Positions 26,864-34,533 of a DNA stretch of 46,686 nucleotides are shown one piece after another. The DNA comes from Pseudomonadota bacterium. GTDB lineage: Bacteria > Pseudomonadota > Gammaproteobacteria > Acidiferrobacterales > Acidiferrobacteraceae. The position numbers and the translations under genes are program-made. The notes beneath the pieces are model-generated. The model ran no database searches and was not told the DNA's origin. It worked only from the letters and a program-made list of their open reading frames with translations. The stretch spans positions 1 through 46,686 of the forward strand of contig JAJYRD010000075.1 in assembly GCA_021794275.1 (NCBI GenBank), written 5' to 3'. Every line of letters begins with the position of its first letter. Within the stretch, counting starts at the first letter, position 1.

Positions 26864-29122
26864 ATGCATGAGGATGACACATTCGGGGCGCCGCCCGTAC
26901 AGGAGTCCCCTTTACGGAAAGACGGGACCGGGAAGGTGCGCGGCACGGCGCGTTACGTCGCCGATCTCTCGTACCCTGGGATGCTTCACGGTGCGACGTT
27001 GCGTACGCGCCTGCCTGGGGGCACGGTCGTCTCTATCATGTTCGATGAACGCATTCCATGGCGCGAGTATGTGGTTGTGACTGCGAAGGATGTGCCTGGC
27101 GTAAATGCGGTCAAGATGATCGATCAGGATCAACCGGTATTGGTGGAAACGCAGTTCCGGCATGCCGGCGAACCCGTGGTTCTGATAGCGCACCAGGATC
27201 CCGAGGCCTTGGCCCGCGCCGTTGCCGCTATTCACATTGAGGAGCGTGCATGCACCACGGCGCCGGTCTTTACCATAGATGACGCCTTGCAAGCAGGGAC
27301 ACGGCGGATCGTCGCCGGCAATGTCTACCGCGACTATCTTATGGTAAAGGGCTCGGTGACGGATGCCGAGGCCGATACCTGCCATGTCTTCGAAGGGGAA
27401 TATCAGACCGGCGCGCAGGAACACCTCTATATCGAGCCGCAAGGGATGATTGCGCGCGTGGAGGATAACGTATTGACCGTTGAAGGGTCTCTGCAGTGCC
27501 CGTATTACGTCCATGCGGCGCTCGTCGCCGTGACAGCGTTGCCGGAGGAGCGGGTACGTGTCCAGCAATGCACGACGGGTGGTGCGTTCGGGGGCAAGGA
27601 AGAGTACCCGTCTCACATCGCCTGCCATGCGGCGCTTTTGACTTTGAAGGCGGGCGGGCGGCCTGTGGCACTCATCTACCGACGGAGCGAGGACATGGCG
27701 GTGACGCCGAAGCGTCATCCCTCGCGCTCGCGCGTACGCCTCGGGGCGACCAGCGACGGACGTTTACGTTTCATCGACATCGACTTCGCGATCGACGGAG
27801 GTGCTTATCTGACCTTAAGTCCGGTGGTTTTATCGCGCGGCGTTATCCATGCTGCCGGGCCCTACCGTTGCGATAACGTGCGGGTGCGGGGCCGGGCGGT
27901 CGCTACGAATCACCCGCCATTCGGGGCGTTCCGCGGTTTCGGCGCACCTCAGAGTATCTTCGCCCTGGAGGTCGCGCTTGATGGGCTGGCGCGCGCTCTG
28001 GGGATCGCGCCGGACGTGTTGCGCGCCCGTAATGTCCTTGCCCCCGGGGACGTCTCGCCCGCCGGACAGAAGATCGAGGGGCCCCTCGACATGCAGCGGG
28101 TCATCGCTCAGGCCCTGGAGGCCTGCCGTTATCACGACAAAGCTGAGGCCTATCATCGCTGGAACGCGGCGGGTCGCGCAACCCGCAAGGGAATAGGGCT
28201 TGCCACTTTCTATCATGGTGCAGGGTTTACGGGTAACGGGGAGCTCACCTTGCGATCGCGCGCCGGTCTACGCGTGAACGCAGCGGGCGTCGTGGAGATC
28301 CTGACATCCACCACCGAGATGGGGCAGGGCATGCAGACGACGCTCTCGTGGATCGTTGCCGAGGCCCTGCGCATCCCCTATGAAGGTGTATGCATGGCAA
28401 GGCCTGACACTCGTGATGTACCCAACTCCGGCCCTACGGTTGCATCACGGACCTGCATGGTCGTGGGGGCGATACTCGCGCAGGCCGCCCATAAACTCAT
28501 TGCCAGGCTGCGCGCCGACGCCGCGCTGCCGTCCTCCTACAGCTACGACGAGTTTCGCGCCGCGTGCGCGCGCCTCCCTACCGCCGATGGCGTTACAACC
28601 GTAATGGCCGACTACCGGCATCCCGCGGGTAACGACTGGGACGAGTCGACCTTCCAGGGAAGCCCCTACGCAAGCTTTGCGTGGGCCTGTTATGTGGCCG
28701 AGGTCGAGATCGACACCATGACTGGGGAGGTGCGCGTTCTCGATTTTACCGCCGTCCAGGAGGTTGGGCGGGTCATTCATCCGACCGTGGCGGCGGGCCA
28801 GATCGAGGGTGGGGTAGTGCAGGGCATAGGCTATGCCTTGTTCGAGGAGGTGCGTTTCGGGGCGGATGGGCAAATGGCCAACAACCGCGTCACGAACTAC
28901 ATCATCCCGACGAGCGCCGATATTCCGCCCATACAGGTACTTTTCCAGGAATCCCGGCACGGCGCGGGTCCGGGTGGCGCTGCCGGGATCGGCGAGCTGC
29001 CCATGGACGGACCGGCGCCGGCCATCATCAACGCCATAAATGCCGCGCTCGGTACCGAGCTTCGCCATGTGCCGGCGATGCCGGAGCATATCCTGGCGGC
29101 AATGGATCGGAGGACTCCATGA
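26864..29122 (+). CDS. Xanthine-dehydrogenase-family molybdenum-binding large subunit
   Basis: This 752-residue subunit carries the molybdenum cofactor and the hydroxylation site of a three-subunit purine or pyrimidine hydroxylase. Motifs are GGAFGGKEEYPS near residue 240, GAFRGFGAPQ near 350, the TTEMGQGMQTT block near 485, and GIGELPMDGPAPA, where E711 is the catalytic base. The carbon-monoxide-dehydrogenase signature AYRCSFR is absent. The start is ATG 26864, chosen because the family N-terminus (SPLRKDGTGKVRGTARYVADL) follows soon after; a TTG at 26852 is less likely, and no Shine-Dalgarno sequence is seen. The gene order is Mo, Fe-S, FAD. Substrate could be xanthine, hypoxanthine, uracil or a triazine; sequence alone does not decide. 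Confidence 0.88.
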   Translation: MHEDDTFGAPPVQESPLRKDGTGKVRGTARYVADLSYPGMLHGATLRTRLPGGTVVSIMFDERIPWREYVVVTAKDVPGVNAVKMIDQDQPVLVETQFRHAGEPVVLIAHQDPEALARAVAAIHIEERACTTAPVFTIDDALQAGTRRIVAGNVYRDYLMVKGSVTDAEADTCHVFEGEYQTGAQEHLYIEPQGMIARVEDNVLTVEGSLQCPYYVHAALVAVTALPEERVRVQQCTTGGAFGGKEEYPSHIACHAALLTLKAGGRPVALIYRRSEDMAVTPKRHPSRSRVRLGATSDGRLRFIDIDFAIDGGAYLTLSPVVLSRGVIHAAGPYRCDNVRVRGRAVATNHPPFGAFRGFGAPQSIFALEVALDGLARALGIAPDVLRARNVLAPGDVSPAGQKIEGPLDMQRVIAQALEACRYHDKAEAYHRWNAAGRATRKGIGLATFYHGAGFTGNGELTLRSRAGLRVNAAGVVEILTSTTEMGQGMQTTLSWIVAEALRIPYEGVCMARPDTRDVPNSGPTVASRTCMVVGAILAQAAHKLIARLRADAALPSSYSYDEFRAACARLPTADGVTTVMADYRHPAGNDWDESTFQGSPYASFAWACYVAEVEIDTMTGEVRVLDFTAVQEVGRVIHPTVAAGQIEGGVVQGIGYALFEEVRFGADGQMANNRVTNYIIPTSADIPPIQVLFQESRHGAGPGGAAGIGELPMDGPAPAIINAINAALGTELRHVPAMPEHILAAMDRRTP

Positions 29123-29577
29123 CGATCCCATGTCGTTTTACGGTCAATGGATCGGTAGTCCGTGGGAGTTTCGCACCAATGCGCCGCCTGCTCGATGTGT
29201 TGCGCGCTGAGTGCCATTTTATCGCGACCAAGGAGGGGTGCGGGGAGGGCGAGTGCGGATCGTGCGCGGTACTGCTCGATGGCACGCTTGTGAATAGCTG
29301 TCTTGTTCCGATCGCTGATGTGCATGACCGTGAGGTGACAACCCTTGAGGGCCTGCCCGCGGACGATCCCTTGTTTGCGGCGTTTGCCGACGCAGGCGGG
29401 ACGCAGTGCGGCATCTGCACGCCTGGCATGATCATGGCTGCGCGCGCCTTGTTGAATGACCGCCCGTGCCCCGACCTATTCGAGATCCGTCAGGCACTGG
29501 CAGGTAATCTCTGCCGGTGCACAGGCTACACGGGAATCTACGCCGCAGTTCGCGCGGCCTCGACGCAAGGGAAGTGA
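29119..29577 (+). CDS. Xanthine-dehydrogenase-family 2Fe-2S subunit
   Basis: The 152-residue subunit passes electrons from the Mo centre to FAD through two 2Fe-2S clusters. The plant-ferredoxin-type cluster is bound by cysteines of GCGEGECGSC plus the later VNSC, residues about 37-60. The second, helical cluster is bound by CGICTPGM near 100 and CRCTGYTGI near 132. ATG 29119 overlaps the large-subunit stop (ATGA), with GGAGGA upstream. The length is normal for a separate small subunit. Confidence 0.93.
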   Translation: MTIPCRFTVNGSVVRGSFAPMRRLLDVLRAECHFIATKEGCGEGECGSCAVLLDGTLVNSCLVPIADVHDREVTTLEGLPADDPLFAAFADAGGTQCGICTPGMIMAARALLNDRPCPDLFEIRQALAGNLCRCTGYTGIYAAVRAASTQGK

Positions 29578-29579
29578 GT

Positions 29580-30440
29580 ATGTCCTGGTATGCCCCACGG
29601 CATCTCGATGAGGCATTGGCGTTGTTGGCCGAGCACCCGGGGTTGATACCGATCGCGGGAGGGACCGACGTAATGGTGGACGGCAATGCAGGCGCGGCCG
29701 GTCGCGAGTATCTGAGCCTGGCTGGGGTCGCGGGCCTGCGAGGGGTTCGCGAAACGCCTGCGGGACTTGTGATCGGCGCGCTCACGACCATGACCGAGAT
29801 CGGGCGTCACCCGCTCGTTTGCCGAGACCTGCCGGCCCTTGCCGCCTCGGCCCGGGCCACAGGCGCAGTCGCGATACAAAACCGCGCGACCCTTGGGGGC
29901 AACATTATGAATGCGTCACCGGCCGCCGATAACCCCCCGGTCTTGCTGGCCTATGGGGCATTGGTCGTCTTGATGTCGGCCGCGGGTCCGCGGCGCGTTC
30001 CCTATGCGCGGTTTCATAGTGGATACAAGGAAACGGGACGCCGCCCGGGAGAGATCCTTGGAGAAATTCTCGTGCCGTTCCCGCCGCTTAGGGCGCACCA
30101 TTACTTTCGGAAGGTAGGAACGAGGCGTGCCCAGTCGATCAGTAAAGTGGGTCTCGCAGCCTTGCTTGCCGGCCGCCCCGGGGCCTGGGAATGCGTGCGT
30201 TTCGGTTTCGCGAGCATCGCCGCGACCCCGATCCTTGCCTGCGCGTTGGCCGCGACCATCACCGATACCGATCATGGCCTGCCACGCGACGAGGAGTTAG
30301 CCGAGGCACTGGGGCGCGACATAGCCGCCCGTGACGATATCCGATCGACCGCCGACTACCGTCGGCGGGTCGCGATGAATCTGGTGCGCGAGGCCCTCGC
30401 GCCATGGAGACTCCAAGGAGGTTTCGATGCGAGCAACTAA
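29580..30440 (+). CDS. Xanthine-dehydrogenase-family FAD-binding subunit
   Basis: The 286-residue subunit binds FAD and transfers electrons to NAD+ or another acceptor. The two FAD motifs are IAGGTDVMVDG near residue 26 and ATGAVAIQNRATLGGNIMNA near 95. SPAADNPPVLLAYGALV and the YFRKVGTRRAQSISKV block near 170 are typical of the CO-dehydrogenase flavoprotein fold, followed by a C-terminal CODH_FAD_C-like region. ATG 29580 follows the Fe-S stop by two bases. Its last codons overlap the AllA-like gene by 14 bases. The NAD-specific loop could not be judged. Confidence 0.9.
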   Translation: MSWYAPRHLDEALALLAEHPGLIPIAGGTDVMVDGNAGAAGREYLSLAGVAGLRGVRETPAGLVIGALTTMTEIGRHPLVCRDLPALAASARATGAVAIQNRATLGGNIMNASPAADNPPVLLAYGALVVLMSAAGPRRVPYARFHSGYKETGRRPGEILGEILVPFPPLRAHHYFRKVGTRRAQSISKVGLAALLAGRPGAWECVRFGFASIAATPILACALAATITDTDHGLPRDEELAEALGRDIAARDDIRSTADYRRRVAMNLVREALAPWRLQGGFDASN

Positions 30441-30999
30441 GGAACGACCGGTTTTTGAGGTGCCGCTGGTGGATGCCACGGCCGACAATATCAAAGACTA
30501 CGGTGTCATGATAGGCGCCGAAGTTCACAGGCCGGGCCTTGCCATTCCATTCTATGCAAGCGTCGAGGAAGGACAGAATCTGGACTTCTCCTACCATGGC
30601 CGCGCGGTCGTGCGCACCGCGCGCATCAGTAAACGGTCCTCGGATCTCATATGGTTCGAGCGACATCTGCGCATGACGCAACTTTTCATAGGGCTGGGCG
30701 ATCAGCCGTTCGTCATGGTGCTCGCCAAGCCCAACCACGAGTCCGGTCGCAGCTTGCCGGACTTCGCGGATATGGTGGCGTTCCGACTGCCCGCCGGCCA
30801 CGGGGTCATGATTCACAAGGGGACCTGGCACGACTTTCCGATGGCGATCGGCAAGCCGGTTACGGTGTTCACCGCCAATTCAGAGGAGGTCGTGAAGGCC
30901 CTGTGCGCGGTATCGGCCCCCCAGGAGATCGATGACGGAGATGTCTTTAAGATTGACGTCGCCGCCCGTACCGGGCGCATCCCGAGAGTCCCGTTCTGA
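30427..30999 (+). CDS. Ureidoglycolate lyase (AllA)-family protein
   Basis: The 190-residue cupin-like protein matches the AllA family, which splits ureidoglycolate to glyoxylate and urea. Recognisable blocks are FERHLRMTQLFIGLGDQPFV near residue 78 and AFRLPAGHGVMIHKGTWHDFP near 118. ATG 30427 has AAGGAGG seven bases upstream although it lies inside the FAD-subunit gene. No uricase, allantoinase or allantoicase is in the window, so the substrate may be another ureido acid, for example ureidomalonate made by a barbiturase. That is inference. The stop overlaps the next start (TGATG). Confidence 0.78.
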   Translation: MRATKERPVFEVPLVDATADNIKDYGVMIGAEVHRPGLAIPFYASVEEGQNLDFSYHGRAVVRTARISKRSSDLIWFERHLRMTQLFIGLGDQPFVMVLAKPNHESGRSLPDFADMVAFRLPAGHGVMIHKGTWHDFPMAIGKPVTVFTANSEEVVKALCAVSAPQEIDDGDVFKIDVAARTGRIPRVPF

Positions 31000-32075
31000 T
31001 GCGCGCCGATGTCCATCCGTTTATCGCGGCGGCTCCAGACGATGTTGAGGGTCTCGCGCGGGCCTTACGGGATGGCTGCATCGCCGCCGCCGACATCGTG
31101 GCGATAATCGGCAAGACTGAAGGCAACGGCGCGCGCAATGATTTCACGCGGACTATGGCCACTCATGCCTTTACGCGGCTACTGGCGGGGGAGCTCGCGA
31201 GCAGCGAGCGCGACGTGGAGCAGGGCGTCATGCTGTCTTTCTCGGGAGGTTCCGAAGGTGTCATTACGCCTCATTATCTCGTCTGCACGAAAACGGGAAC
31301 GGAGTCACGATCCGAGCCGGCGACGGGCAAGCGGTTGGCGCTCGCGCAAGCCCGTACCCGGGCCTTCGATGCCACGGAAACAGGGACTATTGTTATGGTG
31401 CGCGAGACCGCGGCGGCCGTGCGCCGGGCCCTGGGGGAGCTGCACGTTTCTCCAGATGATGTGCATCTCGTGCATATTAAAGCGGCGCTTCCGAGCGTGG
31501 TGGTCGGCACCGCAAGCCCTCCCCACTGTACCATGGCCTATGCCCGGGCAGCCTCGGCCTTGGGCGTGGCGGTTGCGCTTGGCGAGGTCGATGGCGATGC
31601 ACTTACCGATGACGCCATTGGCACCCGTCTCGACCTTTACTCGCGGGTCGCGAATGTCTCGGCCAAGCCCGGGCTCTGCGTAAGCGAGATCCTCGTGTTC
31701 GCGAATTCGCTCCACTGGGACAGCCCGCGCCGGATACATCACGCCGTGATGCGCGACATCATCGACATCGAGCCGGTGCGCGCCTTGCTGGCGGGCGCCG
31801 GCCTATCCACGTGCGGGCAGCTTGCCCCTGATCAGACGCGGCGTATCCGCGCAATATTCGCTAAATCTGACGCCGATCCCACCCACGTGATTCGCGGTTA
31901 CCGGCATACCATGTGGACGGACGAGGATTTCAGTGATATGCGTTATTCCCGTTGCGTCGTAGGCGGAGTTCTTGCCGCACTCACCGGGACGACCGCCATT
32001 TATGTCTCGACGCGGGCAGAACACATGGGGCCATCCGGCGGTGGGCCAGTGGCCGTGATCGTCGACGATGAGTGA
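30999..32075 (+). CDS. Ring-opening amidohydrolase (cyanuric acid hydrolase / barbiturase family)
   Basis: This rare family opens cyanuric acid or barbituric acid. The 358 residues show its threefold internal repeat, each unit giving one lysine and one serine: K39 (IIGKTEGNG), K161 (VHIKAAL) and K289 (FAKSDADP); S82 (FSGGSEGVITPH), S237 (FANSLHWD) and S346 (GPSGGGPVAV). VIRGYRHTMWTDED near 298 is also conserved. The length is close to AtzD (363). Sequence alone does not tell me whether it acts on cyanurate or barbiturate. The Mo hydroxylase beside it could form barbiturate from uracil, or cyanurate from 5-azauracil; the BiuH-like enzyme favours the cyanurate reading. It is coupled to both neighbours. 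Confidence 0.88.
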   Translation: MRADVHPFIAAAPDDVEGLARALRDGCIAAADIVAIIGKTEGNGARNDFTRTMATHAFTRLLAGELASSERDVEQGVMLSFSGGSEGVITPHYLVCTKTGTESRSEPATGKRLALAQARTRAFDATETGTIVMVRETAAAVRRALGELHVSPDDVHLVHIKAALPSVVVGTASPPHCTMAYARAASALGVAVALGEVDGDALTDDAIGTRLDLYSRVANVSAKPGLCVSEILVFANSLHWDSPRRIHHAVMRDIIDIEPVRALLAGAGLSTCGQLAPDQTRRIRAIFAKSDADPTHVIRGYRHTMWTDEDFSDMRYSRCVVGGVLAALTGTTAIYVSTRAEHMGPSGGGPVAVIVDDE

Positions 32076-32994
32076 GTCGGCCGCGCTCGTCGAAGTCGTG
32101 GTGGTGCAGGTGGCGGGATCAGCGCCTACCGCGATCGGTGATTCCCTGTATCTGGCTGCATCCGGCTGGTACGGCTCGGTGGGCGGCGGAGCGCTCGAGG
32201 AGAGCTTGAAGAGCCGCGCCATCATGTGTCGGGAGCGTGGTGATGGCGCAGTCGTAGAGTTTTCCCTTAATAGCGACCACGATCAATGTTGCGGGGGGCG
32301 CGTGACGGCGCTCATATGCCTGGTGTCGCCCACGGCAGCGCGTTGGGTCGAAGGTGGCGCACCCCGGCTCTACGGTTGGGACCATATGGGTTCGCCACGC
32401 CTTATAGGGGCATGGTGGCAGGGGCGCTGGCAGGCGAGCAGCGCTTGCGACGAATCGGATCTGGCGACAAATGAATGGCCGGCCGGCGTGTGTGCATGGA
32501 GGGGGCGAATGTACTTCCTGAAGCGTGCGGGCTCGAGACCTCCGCTATGGCTTTTTGGTGCCGGACATGTCGGTGCAGCAATCGCAGAAATGGCATGCCG
32601 ACTTGAATATGATGTGTCGGTGTATGATTCGCGGCCCGAGTGGAACGCGGCTTCACGGTTTCCTCCGAAAGTGAATCGCCATATCGTCGCCATGCCGCCT
32701 GCCGAGGAAGTAGTCCCCGCGCCGTCGGTGCTGGTCATGACCCACAGCCACGGCCTTGACTTCGCGATCACGACGATGTTCCTCACTCGTAATGTCCCTT
32801 ATCTCGGCGTGATCGGCAGTCGCACAAAGGCGGCGCTTTTCAGAAAGCGCCTCCAAGACCGCGGATTTTCCACAAACGATCTCGCCAGGCTTCACATGCC
32901 AATGGGGTTTGCGGGTCTTGGGAAGAAGCCCTATGAGGTTGCGGTGGCCGTTCTCGCAGATCTGTTGCAAAGGCGCCATGAGGGGGCTTTGTGA
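32068..32994 (+). CDS. xdhC: XdhC-type molybdenum cofactor insertion protein
   Basis: XdhC binds the molybdenum cofactor, promotes its sulfuration and hands it to xanthine-dehydrogenase-type enzymes. The 308-residue protein has the N-terminal XdhC/CoxI domain (VQVAGSAPTAIGDSL, GSVGGGALEESL, and DQCCGGRVT with the paired cysteines, residues about 12-78) and the C-terminal Rossmann domain (LFGAGHVGAAIAEMACRL near 162, VMTHSHGLDFAI near 222, YLGVIGSRTKAALFRKRL near 243, PMGFAGLGKKPYEVAVAVLADLL near 276). It overlaps the ring-opening hydrolase by eight bases and the next gene by one, so it serves the upstream Mo subunit. Confidence 0.92.
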   Translation: MSESAALVEVVVVQVAGSAPTAIGDSLYLAASGWYGSVGGGALEESLKSRAIMCRERGDGAVVEFSLNSDHDQCCGGRVTALICLVSPTAARWVEGGAPRLYGWDHMGSPRLIGAWWQGRWQASSACDESDLATNEWPAGVCAWRGRMYFLKRAGSRPPLWLFGAGHVGAAIAEMACRLEYDVSVYDSRPEWNAASRFPPKVNRHIVAMPPAEEVVPAPSVLVMTHSHGLDFAITTMFLTRNVPYLGVIGSRTKAALFRKRLQDRGFSTNDLARLHMPMGFAGLGKKPYEVAVAVLADLLQRRHEGAL

Positions 32995-33581
32995 TGGCGG
33001 TGGTGCTGGCGGGCGGCCGTTCGTCACGGGCTCGAGGCCGCAAGGCCTGCCGGCGGATCGACGGCCGTTCCTGGCTCGGCCATCAATGCCGACATTTGCG
33101 CGCTCAAGGGTTCCGGCAGGTGCATGTAGTTGTGGGTTTTTCGGCCATCAAAACCGCGCGCTGCGCACCTTCCGGCGTCCGGCGAATCTGGAACCGGAAG
33201 AGGGCGCATGGGCCATTCGCGAGCCTGCAGGCGGGATTGCAGACGGTCCGGGGCGTCGTACTTGTGCTTCCGGTCGACGCGTGGCCACCGGCGCCCGCCA
33301 CGATCTATCGACTTCGCCAAGCCCTACGGGGAGCGCCCGCGGCCGTTCCTGTCTGGCGCGGACGAGGTGGACACCCCGTCCTGCTGTCACCTGATATGGT
33401 GGCAGCGATCCGTGGCTTGCCGGGCTCGGCGGCAGGTCGCCTGGACCACATGCTCGCGTCCGTTGCTACGCGCCGCGTGTCTGTACGGGACCGCTCCATA
33501 CGACACAATATGAATCGATCCGGTGATTGGTCGCTCTACCTGCGATACCGCAAGCTAAGGAGGCCGCTATGGACCGGTTAG
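32994..33581 (+). CDS. MobA/MocA-family molybdenum cofactor nucleotidyltransferase
   Basis: The 195-residue protein resembles the nucleotidyltransferases that add CMP (MocA) or GMP (MobA) to molybdopterin. The N-terminal phosphate loop is VVLAGGRSSRARG (residues 3-15), GPFASLQAGL lies near 74, the metal aspartate is in LPVDAWPP near 89, and GHPVLLSPDM near 122 is typical. The loop lacks the usual LAGGxSxRMGxDK lysine spacing (RGRKACR here), so activity should be tested. ATG 32994 overlaps the xdhC stop as TGATG. Next to xdhC, a MocA-like function in making the cytosine-dinucleotide cofactor is most likely. Its end overlaps the GntR gene. Confidence 0.75.
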   Translation: MAVVLAGGRSSRARGRKACRRIDGRSWLGHQCRHLRAQGFRQVHVVVGFSAIKTARCAPSGVRRIWNRKRAHGPFASLQAGLQTVRGVVLVLPVDAWPPAPATIYRLRQALRGAPAAVPVWRGRGGHPVLLSPDMVAAIRGLPGSAAGRLDHMLASVATRRVSVRDRSIRHNMNRSGDWSLYLRYRKLRRPLWTG

Positions 33582-34264
33582 CGCCGCGCATCAGCTCGTC
33601 CGCTATTTATGAGCGCCTGAAGGAGATGATCCTGGGCTTTGAGATCTACCCCGGAAGCCGTATCACTGAGTCAGACCTCGCCGCGCATTTCGGCGTGAGC
33701 CGCACCCCGGTGCGCGAGGCTCTACAACGCCTGGCTCAGGAAGGTCAGGTTAGCATTCGCACCAAGCAGGGTTGCTTCGTCCGCCAGATCAATATATCCG
33801 AGCTCTCGCAGTTTTACCGAGTACGTACCGCGCTCGAATGTCTGTCCTTGGAGATCGCCGCAAGATTGATGGCAAAGGACGCGCTGCGTGCGCTTGCAGA
33901 GGAGTGGGATCCGGCGTGTTGTCCGGGGGCCGCAGGCAACCTGACTCTCATGGTACAAAAGGAGGAATCGTTTCATATAGCGCTGGCGCAGGGCGGTGGC
34001 AATGAGGCCCTGGTGACCTATCTGAACGACATAAACGAGCGCATACGGGTCATAAGGCGCCTCGATTTTACGGCGGGCTTTCGCATCGAACGGACCTACG
34101 AGGAGCACCATCGGATGGCCTGTCTCCTGCTGGATGGGGATTTGGCCGCCGCCAAAGCGCTCATGGCGGACCATATCCTGCGGAGCGAGAAGTTTGCGCG
34201 TAGTGTGACACTGGAACAGCTGGCCAGGACCGACAACAGCACGGCCTGGGCCGCCGTCCGCTAG
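33569..34264 (+). CDS. GntR-family regulator, FCD domain
   Basis: The 231-residue regulator has an N-terminal winged helix (IYERLKEMILGFEIYPGSRI, then TESDLAAHFGVSRTPVREALQRLAQEG, residues about 12-62) and a C-terminal FCD ligand-binding domain of the FadR subgroup. FCD metal or ligand residues include the histidines of EESFHIAL and EEHHRMACLLLDG. ATG 33569 has a perfect AAGGAGG six bases upstream, although it begins 13 bases before the MobA-like gene ends. As the last gene of the Mo-hydroxylase operon it probably responds to a pathway intermediate. TGTATACA-like octamers after three promoters are possible targets. A weak hairpin (CCCC-ATTGA-GGGG, 34310-34322) follows it. Confidence 0.88.
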   Translation: MDRLAPRISSSAIYERLKEMILGFEIYPGSRITESDLAAHFGVSRTPVREALQRLAQEGQVSIRTKQGCFVRQINISELSQFYRVRTALECLSLEIAARLMAKDALRALAEEWDPACCPGAAGNLTLMVQKEESFHIALAQGGGNEALVTYLNDINERIRVIRRLDFTAGFRIERTYEEHHRMACLLLDGDLAAAKALMADHILRSEKFARSVTLEQLARTDNSTAWAAVR

Positions 34265-34408
34265 CCGCACAGGCGTGAGCGCTAATGGTGCGCAATCTCG
34301 CCCATAAATCCCCATTGAGGGGCTTTACGCCCTGCGAGCAGGCGACACCAGCCCGACATTAGTGTGGACTTTCGCGGACCCTCGCGGCCCGAGCTCGATG
34401 GTGGCATG

Positions 34409-34424
34409 TGGCACGGAAGATGCT
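34409..34424 (+). promoter_or_regulatory. Sigma-54-type promoter of exbB-exbD-tonB
   Basis: TGGCACGGAAGATGCT has a perfect -24 block and the -12 GC at the right spacing. The predicted start near 34436 gives a leader of about 98 bases that includes a hairpin around the palindrome CGAGTACTCG (34485-34494). It is nearly identical to the TonB-receptor site. Confidence 0.6.
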
Positions 34425-34533
34425 TTGCGTGTATGCAAGGTTGCATCCCGGTCAGTCACCGATATGCGGCACACCATCAGGCCCGCGAGTACTCGGGCGG
34501 GTCCGTTGAACGGTTTATGTTAAGGAGATAAAT

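Noticed and set aside
26480-26869. 129-codon minus-strand frame between the divergent operons
   Set aside because: It crosses both predicted promoters and the cupin start and has no recognisable domain; regulatory DNA is the simpler reading.
26864-30440. Carbon monoxide dehydrogenase (CoxLSM)
   Set aside because: The large subunit lacks the AYRCSFR active-site loop and has the xanthine-dehydrogenase RGFGAPQ block; XdhC and the hydrolases also argue against it.
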